Notes under the pieces: model-generated | What the model was told of the DNA's origin: nothing | Database searches by the model: none | What the model saw: only the letters and a program-made list of their open reading frames with translations | Assembly (NCBI RefSeq): GCF_017814975.1 | Contig: NZ_JAGIQA010000003.1 | Span: 248,001 to 312,000, forward strand | Length of the DNA stretch: 64,000 nucleotides | From: Cupriavidus consociatus | GTDB lineage: Bacteria > Pseudomonadota > Gammaproteobacteria > Burkholderiales > Burkholderiaceae | Direction: 5' to 3' | Translations under genes and position numbers: made by a program | In this document: positions 1-8,757 of the stretch, piece after piece | How positions within the stretch are numbered: the first letter of the stretch is position 1 | Layout of the letters: every line of letters begins with the position of its first letter

Positions 1-1201
1 GCTGGAGACGTTGCTGCGCAGCGGCCATTTCACCGAGGTCGACCGCCACGATGGCCATCACGCCGAGCCGCGGGGTGCCTATGCGGATTGGCTGCGCCGG
101 CAAGGCTACGACAGCGCCGACCCATGGACCGACTACGTCATCAGCGCGGAGAACGCACAAGGCGAAATCGTCTCCGGCTGGCACATGCGCAATGCCGGCC
201 TGCCCGCGCGCGTGGCCGAGCCCCATTCCGAGACGGCGTACACCGTCGACCAGGCCATGCAGTACATCGGCGCGCGCGGCGACGAGCCGTGGGTGCTGCA
301 CCTGTCGCTGGTCAAGCCGCACTGGCCCTACCTCGCGCCCGCGCCCTATCACGCCGCCTACAAGCTCGACGACTGCCTGCCGCTGCGCCGCCACGCCGCC
401 GAACTGGAAGGCCCGCATCCGGTGCTCTCGGCGTACCGCACCCAGGAAGAATGCGCCAGCTTCATGCGCCAGGAAGTGTCGGATACGGTGCGCCCCGCCT
501 ACCAGGGGCTTATCCAGCAGATCGACGACCGCCTGGGCCTGCTGTGGGACCAGCTGGAACGCCTTGGCCGCTGGCAGGACACGCTCATTGTCTTTACCGC
601 CGACCATGGCGACTTCCTCGGCGACCACTGGCTGGGCGAGAAGGAGCAGTTCTACGACACGGTGCAGAACGTGCCGCTGATCGTCTACGACCCCTCGCTC
701 GAGGCCGATGCCACTCGCGGCAGCGCGCAGCAGAACATGGTGTCGGCGGTCGACGTGGTGCCGACGGTGCTCGATGCGCTGGGCCTGCCGCCGGCCGGCC
801 ATCGCATCGAAGGCCGCTCGCTGCTGGACCTGACCCGCTCGCGCGATGCCGCGCAGTGGCGCGATTTTGTCGTTTCCGAACTCGACTACGCCTACCGCGG
901 CGCCCGGATCGCGCTCGGCCGCCACCCGGGCGAATGCCGGGCCTGGATGGTGCGTGACGCACGCTGGAAATACGTCCACTGGCAGGGCTTCCGGCCACAG
1001 CTGTTCGACCTGGAAAACGATCCGGACGAGTACTTCGACCTGGGCGACGACCCGGGCCATGAAACCGTGCGCAACGCCATGCGGCTGCGGCTGCTGGACT
1101 GGTTCTGCACGCTCAAGCCGCGTGTGACCGTGACCAACGAGGAGGTCGCGGCCAAGACCAACGTGTACAAGCAGGCTGGCGTGTTCTTCGGCGTGTGGTG
1201 A
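1..1201 (+). CDS. Sulfatase / phosphonate monoester hydrolase family protein, 3' part
   Basis: The reading frame is already open at the left edge, so the start and probably the N-terminal ~100 residues, including the catalytic Cys/Thr nucleophile region, lie outside the window. About 400 residues remain. The segment TADHGDFLGDHWLGEKEQFYD is the metal-binding Asp-His motif plus the Lys region typical of alkaline-phosphatase-superfamily sulfatases and phosphonate monoester hydrolases. HLSLVKPHWPY upstream and the C-terminal LFDLENDPDE block are also family hallmarks. It should hydrolyse a sulfate, phosphate-diester or phosphonate ester; the substrate cannot be told from sequence. The stop is TGA at 1199-1201. 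An arginase gene follows 58 nt later on the same strand. Confidence 0.85.
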   Translation, partial: LETLLRSGHFTEVDRHDGHHAEPRGAYADWLRRQGYDSADPWTDYVISAENAQGEIVSGWHMRNAGLPARVAEPHSETAYTVDQAMQYIGARGDEPWVLHLSLVKPHWPYLAPAPYHAAYKLDDCLPLRRHAAELEGPHPVLSAYRTQEECASFMRQEVSDTVRPAYQGLIQQIDDRLGLLWDQLERLGRWQDTLIVFTADHGDFLGDHWLGEKEQFYDTVQNVPLIVYDPSLEADATRGSAQQNMVSAVDVVPTVLDALGLPPAGHRIEGRSLLDLTRSRDAAQWRDFVVSELDYAYRGARIALGRHPGECRAWMVRDARWKYVHWQGFRPQLFDLENDPDEYFDLGDDPGHETVRNAMRLRLLDWFCTLKPRVTVTNEEVAAKTNVYKQAGVFFGVW

Positions 1202-1259
1202 ACGCGCCGGGTACGGAACCTGCAAACGCATGGCGTCCACACACTCACCGCACCTCGCC

Positions 1260-2180
1260 ATGAAACCTGTCACGCTGATTGGTGCCCCAACCGACGTCGG
1301 GGCCGGCACGCGCGGTTCCTCGATGGGCCCCGAGGCACTGCGCGTCGCCGGCCTGGCGCAGGCGCTGGCGCGCAACAACCTGGCGGTCGAAGACGCCGGC
1401 AACCTGGCCGGCCCCGCCAATCCGTGGCAACCGCCGCGGGACGGCATGCGCCACCTCGACGAAGTCGTGGCGTGGAACCGCGCCGTCTATGATGCGTGCC
1501 TCGGCACGCTGCAGGCGGGCCGGCTGCCAATGCTGATGGGCGGCGACCATTGCCTGGCGATCGGCTCGATCAGCGCCGCGGCGCGCCATTGCCGCGATAC
1601 CGGCAAGACCCTGATGGTGCTATGGCTCGATGCGCACGCCGACGCCAATATCGGCACCACCACGCCCACCGGCAACATGCATGGCATGCCGGTGGCCTGC
1701 CTGTGCGGGCACGGCCCCGCGCCGCTGACCACGCTGGCGGGCCCGGCGCCGGCGGTGGAGCGCAGCGCGATCCGGCAGATCGGCATCCGCAGCGTCGATG
1801 CCGAGGAAAAGCGCCGCCTGCATGAACTGCAGCTGGCGGTATACGACATGCGCTACATCGACGAGAACGGCATGCGCTACACCATGCAACAGGCGCTGGC
1901 CGGCATCGACGCGCACACGCACCTGCACGTCAGTTTCGACGTGGATTTTCTCGACTGCGCGATTGCGCCGGGCGTGGGCACCACCGTGCCGGGCGGGCCG
2001 ACCTACCGCGAGACCCAGCTCTGCATGGAAATGATCGCCGATACCGGCCGGCTGGCATCGCTCGACGTGATGGAGCTGAATCCGGCCTGCGACGTGCGCA
2101 ACCAGACCGGGCAGCTGGCCGTGGACCTGGTGGAAAGCCTGTTCGGAAAATCGACGCTGTGGCGTCCGCCGCCAGCCTGA
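1260..2180 (+). CDS. rocF: Arginase (ureohydrolase family)
   Basis: Predicted to hydrolyse L-arginine to ornithine and urea with a binuclear manganese centre. Visible metal motifs are GGDH (about residue 97), DAHAD (about residue 125) and SFDVDFLD followed by APGVGTTVPGG, the arginase rather than agmatinase pattern. The usual Asp-Pro after the second metal motif reads Asp-Cys here, a small deviation. At 306 residues the length is normal for the family. An in-frame ATG at 1230 would add ten residues with no family likeness, so the start at 1260, which gives the canonical MKPVTLIGAP opening, is preferred. No strong ribosome binding site is visible. It probably works in arginine nitrogen recovery. 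Confidence 0.88.
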   Translation: MKPVTLIGAPTDVGAGTRGSSMGPEALRVAGLAQALARNNLAVEDAGNLAGPANPWQPPRDGMRHLDEVVAWNRAVYDACLGTLQAGRLPMLMGGDHCLAIGSISAAARHCRDTGKTLMVLWLDAHADANIGTTTPTGNMHGMPVACLCGHGPAPLTTLAGPAPAVERSAIRQIGIRSVDAEEKRRLHELQLAVYDMRYIDENGMRYTMQQALAGIDAHTHLHVSFDVDFLDCAIAPGVGTTVPGGPTYRETQLCMEMIADTGRLASLDVMELNPACDVRNQTGQLAVDLVESLFGKSTLWRPPPA

Positions 2181-2346
2181 AAAAGTTGCACGGCGTGCCT
2201 GTCGATACTGCAACGCCATGCCGCATGCGGCACCCGGAGACCCGCCAGGCGCGCGAACCTGCGCTGCCGCGGGCCGGCGGCCGGTGGCGTACCCCTTGCA
2301 ACACCGGTAGTCAGGCCCACCGTTCGGGCCGGCAACCGGAGCGATC

Positions 2347-2870
2347 ATGAAGAACATCTGGATCCTGGTGGCGGACGAATCCGTCGCCCGCGTCTTTGCC
2401 TCGCATGCAGACGCCGCCCCGCTGGCGGTAGTCGAAGAAATTACCGATGCCGCAGCGCACGCCGACCGCGCCGACCTGCGCCGCGACGCCTATGGCCGCC
2501 GTGGCCACGCCGCCTCGCAGGGCGATGCCGGTCATCCCGGCGCGCACCAGGTCGGCCCGTCCACGGTTACATCGTCCGCGGGCGAGGACGAACTGCACCA
2601 GGAAGCGGAGCTGTTCGCGCACCGCGTGGCGGATTTCCGGCGGACGCCCGCAACAAGCAGCGCTATGAAGAACTCGTGCTGATCGCGGCGCCGCGCTTCC
2701 TGGGGCTGCTGCGCAAGACCTTGCCTGCTTCCGTCACCGACGTGGTGTCGCGCGAGATCGACAAGGACTTTATCCACGTGCCCAACAACGACCTGCAGCA
2801 ACGGCTGGCGGACGAGGGCGTGGTGCCTGCGCGCCGTGACGAGCGAGTGAATACGGGAAGGGACCGCTAG
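2347..2870 (+). pseudogene. Host-attachment family protein, split by a frameshift
   Basis: The N-terminal part (MKNIWILVADESVARVF, 2347 to about 2637) and the C-terminal part (LIAAPRFLGLLRKTLP...EIDKDF, from about 2640) together form one protein of the 'protein required for attachment to host cells' family, but they lie in different frames. Reading the second frame back from 2676 gives ADARNKQRYEELVLIAAPRF, which continues VADF from the first frame. One base, most simply a T after 2638, appears to be missing from the ttccgg at 2635-2640. As written, the first frame runs 111 residues and ends in unrelated residues. Either the gene is inactivated or this is a sequence error. The family is small, cytosolic and poorly characterised, and is often found among stress genes. 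Confidence 0.8.
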
Positions 2871-2951
2871 ATGGGGCGCTCAGGACTGCAAGCGCGCCAC
2901 GGAAGCGGCCGCCGCACGCGCGTGCGGGCGGCCGCGCGAGCGTACGCGCGT

Positions 2952-3215
2952 TCAGCGCGCGGTGCCCGAACCGCTGGTCGAGCCGCTGGAGCCGCTGGAC
3001 GTGCCGCCAGGGCTGGTGGTGCTGGTCGCACCGGACGTGCCGGTCGAAGTGCTGGAGCTCGGTGAGCCATAGCCGCTGCGGCTGCGTTGCTGTTCAGACA
3101 CCGAGCCGGAACCCGACAGCGATCCCGATCCGCTGGTGCTGCCGGTGGCTGAGCAGCCAGCCAGGATGCCGAGCGAGGCGAGCAATGCAGTGCTGATGCG
3201 TAGCGTCGTTTTCAT
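2952..3215 (-). CDS. Small Ser/Gly/Thr-rich lipoprotein
   Basis: An 87-residue protein with a lipoprotein signal: MKTT, a hydrophobic stretch, then the lipobox LAGC with Cys at residue 21. The mature part is almost entirely Ser, Gly and Thr and has no fold-like pattern. It should be lipidated and anchored in an envelope membrane. A good ribosome binding site (ggagg, about 6 nt upstream) supports the start. The opposite strand also carries open frames here, but they are Arg/Ala-rich shadows. Function unknown. Confidence 0.7.
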   Translation of the reverse strand: MKTTLRISTALLASLGILAGCSATGSTSGSGSLSGSGSVSEQQRSRSGYGSPSSSTSTGTSGATSTTSPGGTSSGSSGSTSGSGTAR

Positions 3216-3483
3216 CTGATCCTCCGTCTTGCAGGTTGCGACCGGGCCTTGCAGCGATGCAGGACCGGCCGGCGAGCGCGCTGGAATCGTCGCTCCGCCC
3301 TGTTATCACGCAACTGACGTACCAGTAGCCGGCCGGCAAAGCCAACAAGGGGCTACTGCTGCCAAAACGGTGCCGGGAAAGGACCTGCCTGCGGGCTTGC
3401 TGCAGTAAGAAGTGCGCGGCGCGCGTAAAACTTACCGCGCGGCTCCCGCGTGTTGTGTAGTGCGGCGCTTACAGAAAACGACG

Positions 3484-4194
3484 CTAGCGCCTGAGCGTCC
3501 ATTTGTAGGCGTAGCGGTCCGGGCGGAACAGCAGCTCGGCGCAGAGCAGCGGCGTGCCGTCGATGTCGTACGGGGTGGAACGCAGCCGCAGCAGCGGCTC
3601 GCCCTCGGCAACGCCCAGGCGCCTGGCCACATCGGCCGGCGCGGCCACGGCGCTTGCCTCCATCGTCGATTCCTTGAAGCGGTAGCCGAGCCGGCTCTCC
3701 AGCACCGACATTGCGTCATTGGTCTCCAGGTCTTCCTGCACCAGCCGGCGCATCAGCGGCTCGCGCCCAAGCAGCGTGAAATGCGCCACCGGCGCATCGT
3801 CCCAGAAGCGCACCGTCGACACGCTCAGCACCTTCTCCGCGGGCTCCAGGTCGAGCACCTTCGTCACGAACGCCGGCGCGCGGACCAGCTTGACCGAGGC
3901 GAGCTTGCCGTACGCCAACTGGCCGCGCGCACGGGCGGTCTCGTAGAAACCGGTCAGCGCACCAAGGCTCGGCGTGTCGGTCGGGCGCGTGACGAAGCTG
4001 CCCTTGCCGTTGACCTTCTCGATCAGCCCGGCATTGTGCAGGCCTGACAACGCCTGGCGCACGGTGATCCGGCTCACGGCGAATTCGGTCATCAGCTCGG
4101 CCTCCGACGGCAGCTTCGCGCCCGGACCCAGCTGGTTGCGGACGATCCGCTCCCGGATCTCGTTCTCGATTTCCTTGAATCTTGGCAGCGCCAC
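3484..4194 (-). CDS. GntR-family transcriptional regulator, HutC/UTRA type
   Basis: The N-terminal winged helix (about residues 5-70) has the GntR signature: LPSEAELMTEFAVSRITVRQAL and then GKGSFV. A UTRA effector-binding domain follows (about residues 90-235). The open frame extends to an ATG at 4251, but that ATG lies inside an operator and upstream of a perfect minus-strand TATAAT (4238-4243). The GTG at 4194, preceded by aggcgga, is therefore the better start and gives 236 residues, normal for the subfamily. It is divergent from the dioxygenase/aldehyde dehydrogenase pair and probably represses both itself and them until an inducer binds. The inducer is not predictable. Confidence 0.88.
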   Translation of the reverse strand: MALPRFKEIENEIRERIVRNQLGPGAKLPSEAELMTEFAVSRITVRQALSGLHNAGLIEKVNGKGSFVTRPTDTPSLGALTGFYETARARGQLAYGKLASVKLVRAPAFVTKVLDLEPAEKVLSVSTVRFWDDAPVAHFTLLGREPLMRRLVQEDLETNDAMSVLESRLGYRFKESTMEASAVAAPADVARRLGVAEGEPLLRLRSTPYDIDGTPLLCAELLFRPDRYAYKWTLRR

Positions 4195-4237
4195 GTTGTG
4201 TTCCGCCTGGCGGCGGCTCCGATGCGGGGGATCAGGG

Positions 4238-4268
4238 ATTATACCTATCATGACAGGTCAGGTCGCAA
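4238..4268 (-). promoter_or_regulatory. Probable promoter of the GntR regulator
   Basis: On the minus strand TTGCGA (4263-4268) and a perfect TATAAT (4238-4243) are separated by 19 bp. The spacer contains the operator at 4243-4258. Transcription would begin near 4231, leaving a leader of about 37 nt before the GTG at 4194. The -10 match is strong; the -35 match and spacing are weaker. Confidence 0.6.
4243..4258. promoter_or_regulatory. GntR operator site 1
   Basis: ACCTATCATGACAGGT is a 16-bp palindrome with one mismatched pair. It closely resembles the perfect palindrome centred 35 bp away. It sits between the -35 and -10 elements of the regulator's own promoter, a position suited to autorepression. 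Confidence 0.65.
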
Positions 4269-4274
4269 ACACTG

Positions 4275-4304
4275 TTGACCTGTTATAACAGGTAATGGCA
4301 GTAT
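4275..4304 (+). promoter_or_regulatory. Possible promoter of the dioxygenase/aldehyde dehydrogenase operon
   Basis: TTGACC at 4275-4280 matches the sigma-70 -35 consensus well. CAGTAT at 4299-4304, 18 bp further on, is a weak -10. Operator site 2 fills most of the spacer, so a bound regulator would block RNA polymerase. Confidence 0.45.
4278..4293. promoter_or_regulatory. GntR operator site 2, perfect palindrome
   Basis: ACCTGTTATAACAGGT is a perfect 16-bp palindrome in the divergent intergenic region. It shares the ACCTRTNATNACAGGT pattern with site 1. HutC-type regulators are known to bind short AT-centred palindromes of this kind. Confidence 0.7.
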
Positions 4305-4385
4305 CGCATCGCCAGCGCATGACAGCTCCTCCGACTTTCCCTGACCGAGTTGCATCCGCAATAGCCACCACAAAGGAGACAACGT

Positions 4386-5294
4386 ATGCAAGCCACCGCC
4401 CTGACCCTCAGCCCGGAAGCGTTCCGCGCGCAAGACCCGGCCTCCTGGCCGTTCACCGTGCGGCGCTCCACGCCTGTCATTGGCGCCGAAGTCGAGGGCA
4501 TCGATTTCCGTGAAGCCCTGGATGACGCCACCTGCCTCGCGCTGCGCGCCGCGCTGCTGGCGCACAAGGTACTGTTCTTCCGCAAGCAGGCGATCACGCC
4601 GGCGCAGCACGTGGCCATCGCGCGCCGCTTCGGTGAACTCGAAGTACATCCGATGTTCACGAACCACCCCGAGCATCCGGAACTGGTGGTGTTCGGCCGC
4701 GACGGCGAAAAACGCGGGCGCGAGAACCTGTACCACTCCGATGTGTCCTGGCGCGAGATTCCCTCGATGGGCTCGATGCTGCGCTGTATTACCTGCCCTG
4801 AAGTGGGCGGCGACACCATCTGGATCAACATGGCCGCGGCATATGAAAAGCTGCCCGAGGACGTGAAGGCGCGCATTGCCAACCTGAAGGCGGTCCATGA
4901 CGCGATGCCCACCTTTGGCGCCGCGCTGTCCGAGGAGAAGTATGAAGACATGCGCGCCAAGTACCCGCCGATGGTGCACCCGGTGGTGCGCACCCATCCG
5001 GAGACCGGCGAGAAAATTCTCTTCGTCAACGAGGCCTTCACCACGCACTTCGCCAACTTCGTCAAGGAACAGGCCTACCGCATCGGCTCGGACTATCGCC
5101 CGGCCGAACTGGATCTGCTGCAATACCTGTACCGCCAGGCGGCGGCGCCCGAATACCAGGTGCGTCTGCGCTGGGAGCCCGACACCATCGCCCTTTGGGA
5201 CAACCGCTCGACGCAGCACTACGCGGTGCAGGACTACTTCCCCGCGGTGCGCCACATGAACCGCGCCACCATCATCGGCGACCGTCCGGTATGA
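4386..5294 (+). CDS. TauD/TfdA-family Fe(II)/2-oxoglutarate dioxygenase
   Basis: A 302-residue protein of the taurine / 2,4-D dioxygenase family. The iron-binding facial triad is visible as His-Ser-Asp in LYHSDVSW (about residue 117) with the distal His in RSTQHYAV (about residue 278). The 2-oxoglutarate-binding Arg follows in RHMNRATI. It should hydroxylate an organic substrate using O2 and 2-oxoglutarate, typically causing cleavage to an aldehyde; the substrate is unknown. An aaaggaga ribosome binding site supports the start. An aldehyde dehydrogenase gene follows after 46 nt and could oxidise the aldehyde product, so the two genes probably form one operon under the divergent GntR regulator. 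Confidence 0.9.
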   Translation: MQATALTLSPEAFRAQDPASWPFTVRRSTPVIGAEVEGIDFREALDDATCLALRAALLAHKVLFFRKQAITPAQHVAIARRFGELEVHPMFTNHPEHPELVVFGRDGEKRGRENLYHSDVSWREIPSMGSMLRCITCPEVGGDTIWINMAAAYEKLPEDVKARIANLKAVHDAMPTFGAALSEEKYEDMRAKYPPMVHPVVRTHPETGEKILFVNEAFTTHFANFVKEQAYRIGSDYRPAELDLLQYLYRQAAAPEYQVRLRWEPDTIALWDNRSTQHYAVQDYFPAVRHMNRATIIGDRPV

Positions 5295-5340
5295 GCGGCC
5301 CTTCCCCATCGATTTTTCGATCGCCTCCGAGGCAAACCCG

Positions 5341-6762
5341 ATGAAACTCGTCGACAAGTTCTATATCAACGGCCAGTGGGTACAACCCGCGCCGGGCGCG
5401 ACCCAGGCCGACCTCATCGATCCCGCCACCGAGTCGGTGGCGGGCAGGATCGCCATGGGCACGGCTGCCGACGTTGACCATGCGGTAGCCGCCGCGCGCG
5501 CCGCCTTCCCGGCGTGGTCGGCGTCCACCCGCGAGGACCGCATCGCCCTGCTCGAGCGCATCATGGCCGCGTACCAGGCGCGCCTGGGCGACCTGGCGCA
5601 GGCGGTGCGGCAGGAGATCGGCGCGCCGATCACCGTCGCCACCAACCTGCAGGCCGCGATCGGCCTGGCGCAACTGCAGGCAACGGTGCAGGCGCTGCGC
5701 GAGTTCGAATTCGAAAGCCAGCGCGGCAAGAGCTATCTGCTGCGCGAAGCCATCGGCGTGGCGGCGCTGATCACGCCCTGGAACTGGCCGCTGAACCAGA
5801 TCGCCGCCAAGGTCGCTCCGGCACTGGCGGCGGGCTGTACCGTGGTGCTCAAGCCATCGGAAATCGCGCCGCTCGATGCGCAGATCTTTGCCGAGATCAT
5901 GGATGCCGCCGGCACGCCGCCGGGTGTATTCAACATGGTCTTCGGCGAAGGCCGCGTGGTGGGCACGGCGCTGTCGTCGCACCGCGATGTCGACATGGTG
6001 TCGATCACCGGCTCGACCCGCGCCGGCGTCGAGGTGGCGGTCAGCGCCGCGCCGACGGTCAAGCGCGTGACGCAGGAACTGGGCGGCAAGTCGCCGCTGG
6101 TGATCCTGGATGACGCCGACCTGCAGGCCGCCGTGACCAGCGGCGTCGCCCAGGTGATGCTGAATTCCGGACAGACCTGCATCGCCCCGACACGCATGCT
6201 GGTGCCGCGCGCGCAGTATGAACAGGCGGTGCAGATTGCCGCCGCGGTGGCCAACGCGGTCACGGTCGGCGACCCCACCGATGCGCGGACCAAAATGGGG
6301 CCGATCTCGAACCGCGCGCAGTACGAGAAAGTGCAGCGGCTGATCGGTATCGGTATCGAGGAAGGCGCGCGCGTTGCCGCCGGCGGTCCGGGCCGTCCCG
6401 ACGGGCTGGCGCAAGGCTTCTATGCCCGCCCGACCGTCTTCGCCGACGTGCGCAACGACATGACCATTGCACGCGAGGAGATTTTCGGGCCGGTTGTGTG
6501 CATCCTGCCTTACGACACCGAGGCCGATGCCGTGGCCATCGCCAACGATACGGAGTTCGGCCTGGCGGCGTACATCGCGTCGTCCAATCCCGAGCGCACC
6601 CGCAGGGTGGCCGCGCGCCTGCGGGCCGGCAGCGTGCGCGTCAATGGCGCGTCGATGGACATCTCGGTGCCGTTCGGCGGCTACAAGGCCTCGGGCAACG
6701 GTCGCGAGTTCGGCCCGGAAGGCATTGCCGAGTATCTCGAAACCAAGACCATTACCGGCTGA
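5341..6762 (+). CDS. NAD(P)-dependent aldehyde dehydrogenase
   Basis: A 473-residue member of the aldehyde dehydrogenase superfamily. Visible family motifs are ITPWNWPLNQ (about residue 143), the glutamate motif QELGGKSP (about residue 245) and the catalytic cysteine in NSGQTCIAP (about residue 280), with EEIFGPV further on. It oxidises an aldehyde to an acid with NAD(P)+. Its position behind the TauD-type dioxygenase suggests the substrate is the aldehyde released there; that link is inference. Confidence 0.92.
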   Translation: MKLVDKFYINGQWVQPAPGATQADLIDPATESVAGRIAMGTAADVDHAVAAARAAFPAWSASTREDRIALLERIMAAYQARLGDLAQAVRQEIGAPITVATNLQAAIGLAQLQATVQALREFEFESQRGKSYLLREAIGVAALITPWNWPLNQIAAKVAPALAAGCTVVLKPSEIAPLDAQIFAEIMDAAGTPPGVFNMVFGEGRVVGTALSSHRDVDMVSITGSTRAGVEVAVSAAPTVKRVTQELGGKSPLVILDDADLQAAVTSGVAQVMLNSGQTCIAPTRMLVPRAQYEQAVQIAAAVANAVTVGDPTDARTKMGPISNRAQYEKVQRLIGIGIEEGARVAAGGPGRPDGLAQGFYARPTVFADVRNDMTIAREEIFGPVVCILPYDTEADAVAIANDTEFGLAAYIASSNPERTRRVAARLRAGSVRVNGASMDISVPFGGYKASGNGREFGPEGIAEYLETKTITG

Positions 6763-7090
6763 CCGCGGCAATCGCCTGCGCGCGAGAGCCTGTCACAAGA
6801 GCCCGGCCCGACTGCGGGTGAGCAGCGGACGGGCTCGTCACTTTTTGCCTGGGAGTCAAGGACGCCAGGTCCTGTCCGCGCCGCTTCACCAGGCCTTCCC
6901 TCACCAGCACGGACAGCGCCCGCCGGATGCGGTGCCCGCCCCACCTGTCCAGGCTGGCCGCAAATACCGCGCATTCCACGCCCCGGCCTGCCGCCCTTGT
7001 CTGACACCAGCAGTCGGCGGCGTCCGACAGCCGCGCGCCACCAGGCAGCTATCTTTCAAAGACAGTCCCTTTTTGCCGAAGCGCCCGGCT
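6763..7090. other. Intergenic stretch with a possible terminator
   Basis: No convincing gene is seen. GAGCCCG (6799-6805) pairs with CGGGCTC (6830-6836) and encloses a smaller cccg/cggg stem; TTTTT follows at 6842-6846. This could be a Rho-independent terminator for the dehydrogenase operon, although the T-run starts 5 nt after the stem. A minus-strand 75-codon frame (6752-6979) has a faint winged-helix look but no support as a gene. Confidence 0.4.
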
Positions 7091-8290
7091 ATGTCGCCTG
7101 TACCCGACCCCACGCCTTCTCCGACGCCGCATGCCGATCCGCCTGTCCCCGCCGAAGTAGCCGGTCCGGCAGCGCCGGCCGACGCCCCGATGGTGGCGGT
7201 CGCGCCTGCCACGGTCTCCGCTGCGCTGCAGCGTGCCAGCACGGCACTGGTCGTGCTCGCCGTGCTGTTCTCGCTCTACGCCGTGCATCTCGCCCGCGAT
7301 TTCCTCGTGCCGGTGGTGATCGCCATCGTGCTCGCCTACCTGCTCGACCCGCCGGTATCCGCGCTGCAGCGGCTGGGCATGCCGCGCGTGGCGGCCGGCA
7401 CGGTGGTGCTGCTGGCATTGCTGTGCGCGCTGCTCAGCGGCGCCTACCTGCTGCAAGGCCAGGTGGAGTCCATCGTCAACAGCCTGCCCGAAGTTGCCAG
7501 CAAGCTGTCGCGCTCGGTCGGCGCGCTGCTGAGCGGCGACGATTCGATGTGGCAGAAGGTCCGGCGCGCCGCGACCGTGCTCAGCGGGGCCGGGCAGCCG
7601 CCGCCGCCGCGCGTGCCGCATGTGGTGGTGGACCACTCGGGGGATCAGATCAACACCATGCTGCTGGCCGGTTCGGTGAGCATCTTCACCATGGTCGGCC
7701 AGGCGGTGGTGGTGGTGTTCCTGTTGTATTTCCTGCTGCTGGCGGGCGACACCTTCAAGCGCAAGTTCATCAAGATGGTCGGCAATACCATCTCCGAAAA
7801 GAAAATCAGCGTGCACATGCTGGACGAGGTCAACCGCTCGATCCAGCGTTACATGGCCATGCTGCTGGTGACCAATGCGGCGCTGGGCATCTGCACCTGG
7901 ATGTTGCTGAAATGGCTGGGCGTCAATAACGCCGGCAGCTGGTCGATTGCCGCGGGGGCGCTGCACCTGGTGCCCTACTTTGGCGCCATGGCGATCGCGG
8001 TGTGCCTGGGCATGGTGACGTTCATGCAGTTCGGCACGCTGGGCATGGCCGCGGCAGCCGCGGGCGGCTCGCTGTTGATCGCCACGCTGATCGGCTCGCT
8101 CGTCACCACCTGGATGACCGGGCGCATGGCCAGGATGAACGCCGTCGCGGTGTTCGTGGCGCTGCTGCTGTTCACGTGGCTGTGGGGCGTGTGGGGAATG
8201 TTGCTCGCGATCCCGCTGATCACCATTGCCAAGGTCGTGGCCGACCACATCGAAGGACTGGAAGTGGTGGCGGAGTTCCTTGGCGAATAG
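7091..8290 (+). CDS. AI-2E family transporter (YdiK/PerM-like inner-membrane permease)
   Basis: A 399-residue membrane protein with a Pro/Ala-rich N-terminal tail of about 50 residues. Paired hydrophobic helices follow (about 58-105 and 115-130), then a soluble loop (about 130-185) and a cluster of helices to the C-terminus. The pattern and the end segment LLAIPLITIAKVVADH match the AI-2E exporter/permease family. Members have been linked to signal export or sodium/proton exchange; the substrate here is not predictable. The frame continues upstream to 6467 through the dehydrogenase gene, so the ATG at 7091 is the first sensible start. Confidence 0.85.
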   Translation: MSPVPDPTPSPTPHADPPVPAEVAGPAAPADAPMVAVAPATVSAALQRASTALVVLAVLFSLYAVHLARDFLVPVVIAIVLAYLLDPPVSALQRLGMPRVAAGTVVLLALLCALLSGAYLLQGQVESIVNSLPEVASKLSRSVGALLSGDDSMWQKVRRAATVLSGAGQPPPPRVPHVVVDHSGDQINTMLLAGSVSIFTMVGQAVVVVFLLYFLLLAGDTFKRKFIKMVGNTISEKKISVHMLDEVNRSIQRYMAMLLVTNAALGICTWMLLKWLGVNNAGSWSIAAGALHLVPYFGAMAIAVCLGMVTFMQFGTLGMAAAAAGGSLLIATLIGSLVTTWMTGRMARMNAVAVFVALLLFTWLWGVWGMLLAIPLITIAKVVADHIEGLEVVAEFLGE

Positions 8291-8409
8291 TCAGTTCGCT
8301 TTCCCACGCTCCGGCGCGGCACCCTGCATCACTCGTGCATCTATACTCAACCTGCGAATGCTGCGCCACAGCATTTTCCTGCTGCCGAATTCGTGCTGGA
8401 GGAACCAAC

Positions 8410-8625
8410 ATGCCTTTGTGCGATCCTTGCCTGTCGCAACTGGACCGGCCGGGCCATTTCCCGCCCCATGCCAGCCTGCTGAAGTCGGCGACGCTGCGCA
8501 CCACCAGCGGCCAGAACGCTTTCGTGTATCGCTGCGGCGATTGCGGCGAAAACCTGCTGCTGGCCTCGGCCGACTGCGAGGCGCCGGACCAGTGGACAAG
8601 ACTGGATGCCGATGGCTGGCGCTGA
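8410..8625 (+). CDS. Small hypothetical protein with two CxxC pairs
   Basis: A 71-residue protein with Cys4-x2-Cys7 near the N-terminus and Cys42-x2-Cys45 in YRCGDCGEN, a spacing typical of a zinc ribbon. The start is supported by a strong ggagga ribosome binding site. There is no membrane segment. It probably folds around one zinc ion; its function is unknown. Confidence 0.65.
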   Translation: MPLCDPCLSQLDRPGHFPPHASLLKSATLRTTSGQNAFVYRCGDCGENLLLASADCEAPDQWTRLDADGWR

Positions 8626-8757
8626 AGAAAGCAGAGGTGGCCCAACCGGCAAGTCAGCCGTTGTCCTTCGGGCTGCCTTGATTTGGGGCAAATCTACTTT
8701 GGATCGGTGCCGGGATAATCCTGTTCAAGCGGGCCCTTTCCGCCCGCCCACCACGCC

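Noticed and set aside
2871..3065. Plus-strand 64-codon frame just after the host-attachment gene
   Set aside because: Only Arg, Ala and Gly repeats. The minus strand encodes a lipoprotein with a proper signal and ribosome binding site.
6752..6979. 75-codon minus-strand frame with a faint winged-helix look
   Set aside because: It starts at a GTG without a ribosome binding site, is too short for a regulator and overlaps the dehydrogenase end. No homology could be confirmed.
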